The notes beneath the pieces were generated by a model that saw nothing but the letters and a program-made list of their open reading frames with translations, was not told the origin of the DNA and made no database searches. A program made the translations under genes and the position numbers. From an uncultured Lachnospiraceae bacterium (GTDB lineage: Bacteria > Bacillota > Clostridia > Lachnospirales > Lachnospiraceae), in assembly GCA_905193085.1 (NCBI GenBank), contig CAJJNI010000177.1, positions 1-5,230 of the forward strand: 5,230 nt of DNA, given 5' to 3'. This document shows, one piece after another, positions 1 to 5,230 of this stretch (position 1 is the stretch's first letter; every line of letters starts with the position of its first letter).

Positions 1-284
1 TCGTCAAACTGGTATGGAAAAATTGCACCAAGAATCAATATTTTCTTTGTGATACCATGGCGTCTCAAAATAAACGCTTCTTCGGCGGTTGCAACAGCAA
101 ATCCAATCAGAAAATCATTTTGCTCTATTTTATGTGCAACCTGCACTGCACCGTGACCGTACGCATCTGTTTTGATAACTGCCATGATTTTGGTGTCTTT
201 TGAAATATTATTTTTAATGCTTTTAAGATTATATTCTATTGCATCTAAATCAATTGCAGCATAGACTCTTTTATATTGTTCCAT
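1..284 (-). CDS. alr: Alanine racemase, N-terminal part (cut by the left window edge)
   Basis: Pyridoxal-phosphate enzyme that interconverts L- and D-alanine in the cytoplasm and supplies D-alanine for peptidoglycan. Only the first 94 residues are present; family members are usually about 370-390 residues, so the rest of the barrel and the C-terminal beta domain lie beyond the window. The translation opens with the typical VYAAIDLDAIEYNL segment, followed by MAVIKTDAYGHG at residues 34-45. In this family the lysine (K38 here) forms the Schiff base with the cofactor, and Y42 of YGHG is also conserved. The later segment GFAVATAEEAFILRR (about 61-75) matches the family's 'the-name-is-in-the-list' strand that precedes the I-LILG motif. 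The ATG at 284 has an AGGAG 8 nt upstream. It is the third gene of an operon, starting 12 bp after nnr. The frame is intact to the edge. Recognition is firm from the active-site motif. Confidence 0.95.
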   Translation of the reverse strand, partial: MEQYKRVYAAIDLDAIEYNLKSIKNNISKDTKIMAVIKTDAYGHGAVQVAHKIEQNDFLIGFAVATAEEAFILRRHGITKKILILGAIFPYQFD

Positions 285-292
285 TGTTAGTT

Positions 293-297
293 CTCCT
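293..297 (-). promoter_or_regulatory. Shine-Dalgarno of alr overlapping the nnr stop codon
   Basis: On the minus strand the sequence reads TAAGGAG, so the last A of the nnr stop TAA is the first base of AGGAG. The spacing to the alr ATG is 8 nt. Ribosomes terminating on nnr would be positioned at the alr start, which suggests translational coupling (inference). Confidence 0.85.
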
Positions 298-1850
298 TAA
301 GCTTCACTGTAAGCTTTGTAAATTTTATTTAGTGTAGTTGAAATTCCCTCTAAAATATCACGCGCTGTCATAGATGCATTGCCATATTTTAAAGCAGCTT
401 CTTCCCCGGAAAGACTGTGAAGAAGTACACCACAGTCAGCAGCATCTTTTATCTGCATACCCGCTGCAAGCAGACCGCTGATTATTCCTGCTAATATATC
501 TCCACTCCCTGCAGTTGACATTCCATTACAGCCATGAATATTTAAATAATTATTATAACCATTCATTGTTACAAATGTAGTTGAATCTTTAAGGACACAG
601 CATAAAGAATGTTTTACCACAAAGTCATGTGCTGTGGCTAAAAGATTTGATTTTATTTTATTTATCGGAATATTGCACAATCTTGACATCTCTCCCAAAT
701 GTGGAGTTATTATAGTATCCTGTGGAATGTAATCGTACAGATATTCATTTTTTGAAATCAGATTAAGTGCATCTGCATCTAAAACAAGAGATGATGCGGC
801 ATTTTTTAAAATTATTTCTAGTAGTTTAAGGGAATATTCATATGTCCCGATTCCGCAGCCGCATAAAATGACAGAGCTTGTTTTAATTATTTCTTTAAAA
901 TCTTCTTCACCAAAATTGCTGCTGTCATATGTTGTCAGAACTGCCTCCGGAATTAAAGTCTGCAAAATTACACGGTTTTCTTCAGGGGTTACTATCCGCA
1001 CATATCCTGCCCCTGCTTTATAGGCTGCCATTGCAGACAGATAAGCAGCTCCTGCCATATTTTTACTTCCGACAAATAATGTTACTTTCCCGAAAGTTCC
1101 TTTATTACTGTCATTTTTCCTTTTTGGAAGAATGCGGTATAAGTCTTTTTCATCATAAGTATAAATTTGTGGAATATAGTCCTTAAGACTATGTTTTGTA
1201 ATGCCTATATCTTTTAATATCAATTTGCCGCAATTTTCCCTGCCGGGATATAGAAAATGTCCTGTTTTGGCAAAACCGAATGTAATTGTATAATCAGCTT
1301 TAACTGCACACCCCATAATCTGACCGTTGTCAGCATTTATTCCCGATGGAATATCCAGTGAAATAATTGTGGCTTTATTTATAACAGATAAATTGCTGTC
1401 TGAATTTCTGTTATTGATATGTTCTATTATCTGCGTATAATTGCCTGATATATTACGGTTTAGCCCGATTCCGAAAATACCGTCTATAATACATGAATAT
1501 TCACAAAAGTCTATATTGTGAATGTGCGTAACAGGATTAAGCCCGTATTTTTCCAAAATTTCAGACTGCAATTTTGTCTGGTCTGTCATATGCTCTTTAT
1601 TTCCGGCAAAAAACACACAGACATTATAATTTTCTATATAAAGCAGTCTTGCAACAGCAAGTGCATCGCCGCCATTATTGCCACTGCCACAGACAATAAG
1701 TATTTTTTTATCAGGAGAAATTATTGATTTTATTTCTTCAAATGCTGCTAAAGCTGCCCTTTCCATAAGACATATTGAAGGAATTTTAAAATATTCACTT
1801 GTAGTCTTATCGCAGTTTTTCATTTCATCAGCGTTTAGAAGATACTGCAT
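297..1850 (-). CDS. nnr: Bifunctional NAD(P)HX epimerase / ADP-dependent NAD(P)HX dehydratase (YjeF-type fusion)
   Basis: Cytoplasmic metabolite-repair enzyme. NADH and NADPH become hydrated to NAD(P)HX; the N-terminal domain equalises the R and S epimers, and the C-terminal ribokinase-like domain dehydrates S-NAD(P)HX using ADP. At 517 residues it matches the usual length of the two-domain fusion. Epimerase domain, about 1-215: LLNADEM, LMERAA (28-33), GSGNNGGD (55-62), DGIFGIGLNR (123-132) and SLDIPSG (164-170), with D123 and D166 in the conserved acidic positions. Dehydratase domain, about 235-517: KGTFGKVTLFVGS (250-262), AGAGYVRI (279-286), VLDADALN (356-363), ITPHLGEM (381-388) and STAGSGDILAG (445-455), with D451 the expected catalytic aspartate. 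The ATG at 1850 gives the typical short N-terminus and has AAGGGG 9 nt upstream, inside the preceding gene, which it overlaps by 23 bp. It uses more ATA and other AT-rich codons than the glycolytic genes, consistent with lower expression. No damage to key motifs is seen. Confidence 0.95.
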   Translation of the reverse strand: MQYLLNADEMKNCDKTTSEYFKIPSICLMERAALAAFEEIKSIISPDKKILIVCGSGNNGGDALAVARLLYIENYNVCVFFAGNKEHMTDQTKLQSEILEKYGLNPVTHIHNIDFCEYSCIIDGIFGIGLNRNISGNYTQIIEHINNRNSDSNLSVINKATIISLDIPSGINADNGQIMGCAVKADYTITFGFAKTGHFLYPGRENCGKLILKDIGITKHSLKDYIPQIYTYDEKDLYRILPKRKNDSNKGTFGKVTLFVGSKNMAGAAYLSAMAAYKAGAGYVRIVTPEENRVILQTLIPEAVLTTYDSSNFGEEDFKEIIKTSSVILCGCGIGTYEYSLKLLEIILKNAASSLVLDADALNLISKNEYLYDYIPQDTIITPHLGEMSRLCNIPINKIKSNLLATAHDFVVKHSLCCVLKDSTTFVTMNGYNNYLNIHGCNGMSTAGSGDILAGIISGLLAAGMQIKDAADCGVLLHSLSGEEAALKYGNASMTARDILEGISTTLNKIYKAYSEA

Positions 1851-2496
1851 TTGTGAATGCCCCTTTCTTAAACTCTTCTTCAGGCTGAAATGCTTTATAC
1901 TTTATATCAAAGATACTTGTAATCTCAGCACCAAATAAATCATGCATATAGCCATACATTGTTGCATTGTATGTCTGTAATTCGTCTCTTTCAATAAGAG
2001 ATTCTGTAAGCTTTGGCCTTATTTCGCGAATCCATTCAGTGAGCGCTGTTATCTGCTCATCATTTTCTTTCAACTTACCATACAGATACTCCATGCACAC
2101 CATCATAAGATTTTCATTTGCCTGTTCTATTTCATCCGGAAGATTTTCAAGCTTAGCATTGTGTTCTTCAAGCTTTTTATTAATATCTAATATGTATTTC
2201 TGATTTTTTAGCTGTTTTTTTACTAATGATGAATCATTGCTTGTTGCAGCCTCCATATTGTCAACAATATCTTTCATAAGATTATTTTTTAATGCTGAAT
2301 ATTCTTTAAGTTCATTGTTTAACTGCCCCTGCTGTTGAATGAGCTTATTTAACTCTGCTTCTGCTTTTTTGATTGCAGGTGTTTTGGTTTCCTGCGGAAA
2401 CAAATCATGCCATTTTTTATCCAATGTTAAAAGTGGGATTTTTTTCCCTTGTACAAATGATTCAAATTTTGAATTATTAGTTTTCTTTCGCTTCAT
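1828..2496 (-). CDS. Conserved-looking coiled-coil-rich protein of unknown function, 222 residues
   Basis: I do not recognise a named family. From the chosen start the protein has a basic N-terminus (MKRKKTNNSK), then a distinctive short motif IPLLTLDKKWHDLF at about 20-33. Two long charged helical stretches, about 41-82 and 91-176, follow; they are rich in E, K, L, N and Q with heptad-like leucine spacing and would be expected to form coiled coils. The C-terminal part has a YGYMHDLFGAEITSIFDIKY segment (181-200) and a basic tail. No signal peptide, membrane segment or metal-binding cluster is seen, so a soluble cytoplasmic protein is likely. The start at 2496 is preferred over an in-frame ATG at 2523 (nine more residues) because GAGGG lies 7 nt before 2496, while the upstream ATG has only a weak GGGA. 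It is first in the operon with nnr and alr and overlaps nnr by 23 bp, so co-expression is likely. No function is proposed. Confidence 0.85.
   Translation of the reverse strand: MKRKKTNNSKFESFVQGKKIPLLTLDKKWHDLFPQETKTPAIKKAEAELNKLIQQQGQLNNELKEYSALKNNLMKDIVDNMEAATSNDSSLVKKQLKNQKYILDINKKLEEHNAKLENLPDEIEQANENLMMVCMEYLYGKLKENDEQITALTEWIREIRPKLTESLIERDELQTYNATMYGYMHDLFGAEITSIFDIKYKAFQPEEEFKKGAFTNAVSSKR
1860..1866 (-). promoter_or_regulatory. Shine-Dalgarno of nnr inside the preceding gene
   Basis: The minus strand reads AAAGGGG, ending 9 nt before the nnr ATG at 1850. It lies within the last codons of the 222-residue protein, whose TGA stop is at 1828-1830, downstream of the nnr start. This supports the nnr start and indicates overlapping, probably coupled, translation. 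Confidence 0.7.
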
Positions 2497-2503
2497 CAAT
2501 ATT

Positions 2504-2508
2504 CCCTC
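2504..2508 (-). promoter_or_regulatory. Shine-Dalgarno that decides the start of the coiled-coil protein
   Basis: GAGGG on the minus strand, 7 nt before the ATG at 2496. It falls inside the nine extra codons that would be translated from the alternative ATG at 2523, which argues that 2496 is the true start. Confidence 0.75.
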
Positions 2509-2543
2509 AATTTCATAAATCATTAAAAATTCCCATACTTATT

Positions 2544-2572
2544 ATTATATTCCATTTTGGCCTATACTGCAA
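2544..2572 (-). promoter_or_regulatory. Probable sigma-A promoter of the coiled-coil protein-nnr-alr operon
   Basis: On the minus strand a perfect -10 hexamer TATAAT (2544-2549) is preceded, at the ideal 17-nt spacing, by TTGCAG (2567-2572). TTGCAG keeps the TTG of the -35 consensus but not its last three bases. Transcription would begin near 2537, giving a leader of about 40 nt before the ATG at 2496. It sits just downstream of the terminator of the glycolytic operon, where a new promoter is expected. No operator could be assigned with confidence. Confidence 0.65.
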
Positions 2573-2617
2573 GTAAAACTATGAGAAAGACATGCCGGAC
2601 TTTGGCTTTTTGTATGC

Positions 2618-2655
2618 AAAAAAAGAACAGACACATTACTGTATCTGTCCTTTTT
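2618..2655 (-). terminator. Rho-independent terminator of the tpiA-gpmI operon
   Basis: Read on the minus strand, AAAAAGGACAGATACA (2655-2640) pairs with TGTGTCTGTTCTTTTT (2635-2620) over 16 bp around a GTAA tetraloop (2636-2639, a GNRA-type loop). A run of seven Ts on the minus strand (2624-2618) closes the stem and forms the tail. Two of the pairs are G-U on the minus strand and would be A-C mismatches on the plus strand, so the element is oriented to stop transcription coming from gpmI, about 60 bp downstream of its stop codon. Confidence 0.93.
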
Positions 2656-2715
2656 AAACATAAAAAACTGCTGTTGAAATTTTTGAATTAATAAATCAAT
2701 GTATGCAGCTTTAAA

Positions 2716-4257
2716 TTATTTTTCAATTAAAAGTGATTTTCCTGTCATTTCAGCAGGCTGCTCTAATCCCATTAACTCTAAAAGTGTAGGAATAATATCT
2801 GCAAGACAGCCACCTTCTCTTAATGTGTATTTTTCATCAGCATTAACAAGAATAAATGGTACAGGATTTGTTGTATGAGCTGTAAAGCTTCCACCATTGA
2901 CATCATCAATAAGCTGTTCAGCATTTCCGTGGTCTGCACAGATAAACATCTGTCCATTTACCTCTTTGATTGCTTCAACTGCTTTGCCAACACATTCATC
3001 AACTGCTTCAACTGCCTTAATTGCAGCATCTATAACACCTGTATGACCTACCATGTCAGGGTTTGCAAAATTGATTATAATTACATCATATTTGTCTGAT
3101 TTAATTGCTTCAACAAGCTTGTCACATACTTCGTATGCACTCATTTCAGGCTGTAAATCATATGTTGCAACTTTAGGTGATTTAACAAGTATTCTGTCTT
3201 CACCCTCATTTGGCTCTTCAACACCACCGTTGAAGAAAAATGTTACATGGGCATATTTCTCAGTTTCTGCAATACGAGCCTGAGTTTTTCCACATTTTGC
3301 AAGATATTCACCAAATGTATTTGTAAGTTTAACTTTATGGAATGCAATTTCCTTGTTAGGAATTGTTACATCATATTCTGTGAAACATACAAATGTTGTC
3401 TTGATTCTCTCACCTCTGTCAAAACCGTCAAAATCATCAGCGCAGAATGCACGTGTGATTTCTCTTGCACGGTCAGGACGGAAGTTAAAGAAGATTACTG
3501 AATCGTTGTCTTTTACAGTTGCGACAGGTTTTCCATCTTCTTCGATAACTGTAGGAACAACGAATTCGTCTGTCTTATCATCTGCATATGAATTTTTGAT
3601 AGCGCATTTTGGACATGCAGCTTTATTTCCTTCGCCTTTCGCGATTGCATTGTAAGCTTTCTCAACACGATCCCAGCGGTTATCTCTGTCCATTGCATAG
3701 TATCTTCCGCTTATTGTAGCAATTTTACCGACACCGATTTCTTGCATCTTGTCCATAAGTTCAAAGATGAAATCTTTACCTGATGCAGGAGGTGTATCAC
3801 GACCGTCTAAGAAACAATGAACATATACATTTTCTACATTGTTTCTTTTGGCAAGTTCAAGAAGACCATACAGATGTGTATTGTGACTATGAACACCACC
3901 ATTTGATAATAAACCGAATAAATGAAGTGATGAGTTGTTTTTCTTGACATTATCAATTGCTTTTAATAATGCTTCATTTTTAAAGAAATCACCATCTTCA
4001 ATTTCTTTTGTGATTCTTGTGAGTTCCTGATATACAATGCGTCCTGCACCCATATTTAAATGGCCAACTTCTGAGTTACCCATTTGTCCGTCAGGAAGAC
4101 CTACAGCCATTCCACTTGCATATCCTTTTACAAACGGATAATCTTTCATTAAACCGCTTACAACAGGAGTTTTTGCTAATGCAACAGCGTTTCCTTCTGT
4201 CTTCTCATTAAGGCCATAACCATCAAGAATCATTAAAACGGTAGGTTTTTTACTCAT
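2716..4257 (-). CDS. gpmI: 2,3-bisphosphoglycerate-independent phosphoglycerate mutase
   Basis: Interconverts 3-phosphoglycerate and 2-phosphoglycerate in glycolysis and gluconeogenesis. It is a cytoplasmic, metal-dependent (usually Mn2+) enzyme of the alkaline phosphatase superfamily. The 513 residues match the family length. Visible hallmarks: MILDGYG with D12; MGNSEVGHLNMGAGR with the phosphoserine nucleophile at S62; H123; FLDGRDTPPASG (149-160); GRYYAMDRDNRWDR (184-197); FFNFRPDRAREITRAF (256-271); VTFFFNGGVE (338-347); NFANPDMVGHTG with D401 and H405; CADHGNAEQ with D442 and H443; and FTAHTTNPVPF with H461. Both metal sites and the substrate arginines are therefore complete. Residues 215-218 read CPKC in the variable linker just before the TDEFVVP strand, a local oddity. 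The ATG at 4257 is preceded by AGAGG at 8 nt. It starts 16 bp after tpiA and is followed by a strong terminator, so it is the last gene of the glycolytic operon. Confidence 0.98.
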   Translation of the reverse strand: MSKKPTVLMILDGYGLNEKTEGNAVALAKTPVVSGLMKDYPFVKGYASGMAVGLPDGQMGNSEVGHLNMGAGRIVYQELTRITKEIEDGDFFKNEALLKAIDNVKKNNSSLHLFGLLSNGGVHSHNTHLYGLLELAKRNNVENVYVHCFLDGRDTPPASGKDFIFELMDKMQEIGVGKIATISGRYYAMDRDNRWDRVEKAYNAIAKGEGNKAACPKCAIKNSYADDKTDEFVVPTVIEEDGKPVATVKDNDSVIFFNFRPDRAREITRAFCADDFDGFDRGERIKTTFVCFTEYDVTIPNKEIAFHKVKLTNTFGEYLAKCGKTQARIAETEKYAHVTFFFNGGVEEPNEGEDRILVKSPKVATYDLQPEMSAYEVCDKLVEAIKSDKYDVIIINFANPDMVGHTGVIDAAIKAVEAVDECVGKAVEAIKEVNGQMFICADHGNAEQLIDDVNGGSFTAHTTNPVPFILVNADEKYTLREGGCLADIIPTLLELMGLEQPAEMTGKSLLIEK

Positions 4258-4273
4258 TTTAAATTCCTCTTTC

Positions 4274-5023
4274 TTATTTATAATTTACAATTTTACCAAA
4301 ATCTGGTTTTAATGAAGCTCCACCTACAAGACCACCATCAATATCTGGTTTTGCAAATAATTCAGCAGCATTTCCGGCATTAACTGAACCGCCGTACTGA
4401 ATACGGATAGCTTCTGCTGTTGCTTCATCATAAACTTCTTTAATACATGCACGGATTGCTGCACATACTTCTTCTGCCTGGTCTGAAGTTGCAGTTTCAC
4501 CTGTTCCGATTGCCCAGATTGGCTCATAAGCTATAACAGCTTTCTTTGCATCATCAGCAGAAACATTCTGGAAAGCAATTTTAATCTGCATACGAATCCA
4601 GTCGATGTAGATTCCCTGTTTTCTCTGTGTTAAAGTTTCACCACAGCAGATAATAGGTGTAATACCATGTTCAAAAGCTTTTAATACTTTCTTATTAACT
4701 GTCTCGTCAGTCTCAGCGAAGTATTCTCTTCTCTCTGAATGACCGATAACAACATATTTAACACCTGCATCTGTAAGCATATCAGGTGAAATTTCGCCTG
4801 TGTAAGCTCCTTTTTCTTCAAAATACATATTTTCTGCACCAATCTGAATGTTGCTGCCTTTTGCAGCTTCCATTGCAGGAATAATATCAATTGCAGGTAC
4901 GCAGAAAACAACATCTGCATCATCTGTAACAACTAAAGGTTTTAATTCATTAACTAAAGCAACTGCCTGACTAGGAGTCATGTTCATTTTCCAGTTGCCT
5001 GCGATAATTTTCTTTCTTGCCAT
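4274..5023 (-). CDS. tpiA: Triosephosphate isomerase
   Basis: Interconverts dihydroxyacetone phosphate and glyceraldehyde 3-phosphate in glycolysis; a cytoplasmic homodimeric TIM barrel. The 249 residues are the usual length. The catalytic set is complete: N10 and K12 in AGNWKMN, the electrophile H95 in VIGHSERR, and the catalytic base E167 in AYEPIWAIGTG. Mobile loop 6 follows at about 168-179, and the phosphate-binding glycines are in YGGSV (210-214) and VGGASL (233-238). IGAENMYFEEKGAYTGEIS (61-79) is the conserved dimer-interface loop. The ATG at 5023 gives the canonical MARKKIIAGNWK N-terminus and has AGGAG 9 nt upstream. The next gene is gpmI, 16 bp away, so the two are co-transcribed. 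Upstream, a 125-bp-period repeat ends 27 bp before the start codon. No clear promoter is visible there, suggesting read-through from earlier glycolytic genes outside the window. Confidence 0.98.
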   Translation of the reverse strand: MARKKIIAGNWKMNMTPSQAVALVNELKPLVVTDDADVVFCVPAIDIIPAMEAAKGSNIQIGAENMYFEEKGAYTGEISPDMLTDAGVKYVVIGHSERREYFAETDETVNKKVLKAFEHGITPIICCGETLTQRKQGIYIDWIRMQIKIAFQNVSADDAKKAVIAYEPIWAIGTGETATSDQAEEVCAAIRACIKEVYDEATAEAIRIQYGGSVNAGNAAELFAKPDIDGGLVGGASLKPDFGKIVNYK

Positions 5024-5050
5024 TTGTAAAATCTCCTATCTGTAATAATA

Positions 5051-5105
5051 TAAATTCAAACTTCGTCTTCGACTCGTTTTCATTAAGGTTCGCTGAGAAA
5101 ATTCG
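5051..5105. repeat. 55-bp direct repeat, copy 1 (next to tpiA)
   Basis: This 55-bp segment, beginning TAAATTCAAAC and ending GAAAATTCG on the plus strand, is identical base for base to the segment at 5176-5230. Identity stops at its left end: the next base is A here and C in the other copy. It ends 13 bp before the tpiA Shine-Dalgarno. No reading frame stays open through repeated units, because the 125-bp period is not a multiple of three and stops occur, so it is non-coding. Confidence 0.97.
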
Positions 5106-5170
5106 CACTAAATTCGTGCTACGCCTTCGGCTTGCCTTATGCATTTGCAATGCTTGCTTATTTGCTCAGC
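5092..5170 (-). other. Potential branched RNA structure within the repeat unit
   Basis: On the minus strand GCTGAG (5170-5165) can pair with CTCAGC (5097-5092), extended by three A-T pairs after one mismatch. Three small inverted repeats are enclosed: GCATT/AATGC (5153-5149 with 5145-5141), GCC/GGC with a GAA loop (5131-5123), and GCAC/GTGC (5119-5116 with 5108-5105). Together they could fold into a closed stem with three hairpins in the leader upstream of tpiA. The inner stems are only 3-5 bp, so each alone could be chance; the nested arrangement is what makes it suggestive. Confidence 0.4.
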
Positions 5171-5175
5171 TCAAC
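5106..5175. repeat. Spacer half of the 125-bp repeat unit
   Basis: This 70-bp stretch separates the two 55-bp copies and completes one 125-bp period. From 5109 it begins with the same TAAATTC word as the 55-bp repeat and has a GCCTTCGGC motif corresponding to GTCTTCGAC in copy 1, so it may be a diverged relative. Whether it is itself repeated cannot be seen because the window ends. Confidence 0.6.
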
Positions 5176-5230
5176 TAAATTCAAACTTCGTCTTCGACTC
5201 GTTTTCATTAAGGTTCGCTGAGAAAATTCG
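5176..5230. repeat. 55-bp direct repeat, copy 2 (cut by the right window edge)
   Basis: Identical over all 55 visible bases to 5051-5105, offset by exactly 125 bp. Because it reaches the last base of the window, the true repeat may be longer, and the array may contain further units. Confidence 0.97.

Noticed and set aside
929..1186. Plus-strand open frame antisense to nnr
   Set aside because: It lies opposite a gene with complete family motifs, and its translation shows no recognisable domain. The same holds for the other plus-strand frames opposite nnr, the coiled-coil gene and gpmI.
2497..2523. Nine-codon N-terminal extension of the coiled-coil protein from the ATG at 2523
   Set aside because: The extension contains the good GAGGG ribosome binding site of the ATG at 2496, and its own ATG has only a weak upstream GGGA about 14 nt from the predicted transcription start.
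2591..2603. Small GCC/GGC inverted repeat upstream of the operon promoter as an operator
   Set aside because: Three base pairs with a 7-nt loop is within chance, and no known operator consensus is matched.
2664..2709. CTGC/GCAG inverted repeat followed by a T run on the minus strand, as a second terminator for gpmI
   Set aside because: The stem is only about 4 bp with a loop of more than 30 AT-rich bases; the strong terminator at 2618-2655 explains transcription end.
4681..4932. Minus-strand open frame within tpiA in another frame
   Set aside because: It overlaps the catalytic core of tpiA, and its composition (Leu, Gln, Lys-rich, low complexity) is that of a shadow frame.
5047..5052. TATATT as a -10 box for tpiA
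   Set aside because: There is no -35 match at 16-18 bp, and the start site would fall almost on the ribosome binding site.
5051..5230. CRISPR array or mobile element
   Set aside because: Only two copies are visible, the 70-bp spacer is longer than CRISPR spacers, and there is no cas gene, transposase or terminal inverted repeat in the window.

Overview
The window reads as a low-GC Firmicute chromosome, most likely a clostridial gut bacterium of the Lachnospiraceae type. This is an inference from three things: AT-rich coding sequence, strong AGGAG-type ribosome binding sites, and closely spaced housekeeping genes that include a cofactor-independent phosphoglycerate mutase and a fused NAD(P)HX repair enzyme. 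I could not confirm the species. All five genes lie on the minus strand, so transcription runs from the right edge to the left edge.

Right part (5230 to 2716). A short non-coding stretch (5024-5230) carries a 55-bp perfect direct repeat, with the two copies 125 bp apart. The second copy runs off the window edge. The repeat ends only 27 bp before the start of tpiA (triosephosphate isomerase). tpiA is followed after 16 bp by gpmI (cofactor-independent phosphoglycerate mutase). The two form the end of a lower-glycolysis operon, whose earlier genes (typically gap and pgk) would lie beyond the right edge. No convincing promoter is visible in front of tpiA, so transcription probably enters from outside.

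Middle (2715 to 2497). This intergenic region holds a strong intrinsic terminator for the glycolytic operon. It is a 16-bp stem with a GTAA tetraloop and a T tract, and it pairs fully only when read on the minus strand. About 45 bp further on is a sigma-A-like promoter (TTGCAG-N17-TATAAT) for the next operon.

Left part (2496 to 1). The second operon contains a 222-residue coiled-coil-rich protein of unknown function, then the bifunctional NAD(P)HX epimerase/dehydratase (nnr), then the first 94 codons of alanine racemase (alr), which is cut by the left edge. The first two genes overlap by 23 bp. The nnr stop codon overlaps the alr Shine-Dalgarno sequence, so the three are probably translationally coupled. 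The operon links metabolite repair (NAD(P)HX) with D-alanine supply for peptidoglycan.

The genes of known function are ordinary housekeeping genes. The parts that merit a second look are the structured 125-bp repeat upstream of tpiA and the uncharacterised protein that leads the nnr-alr operon.
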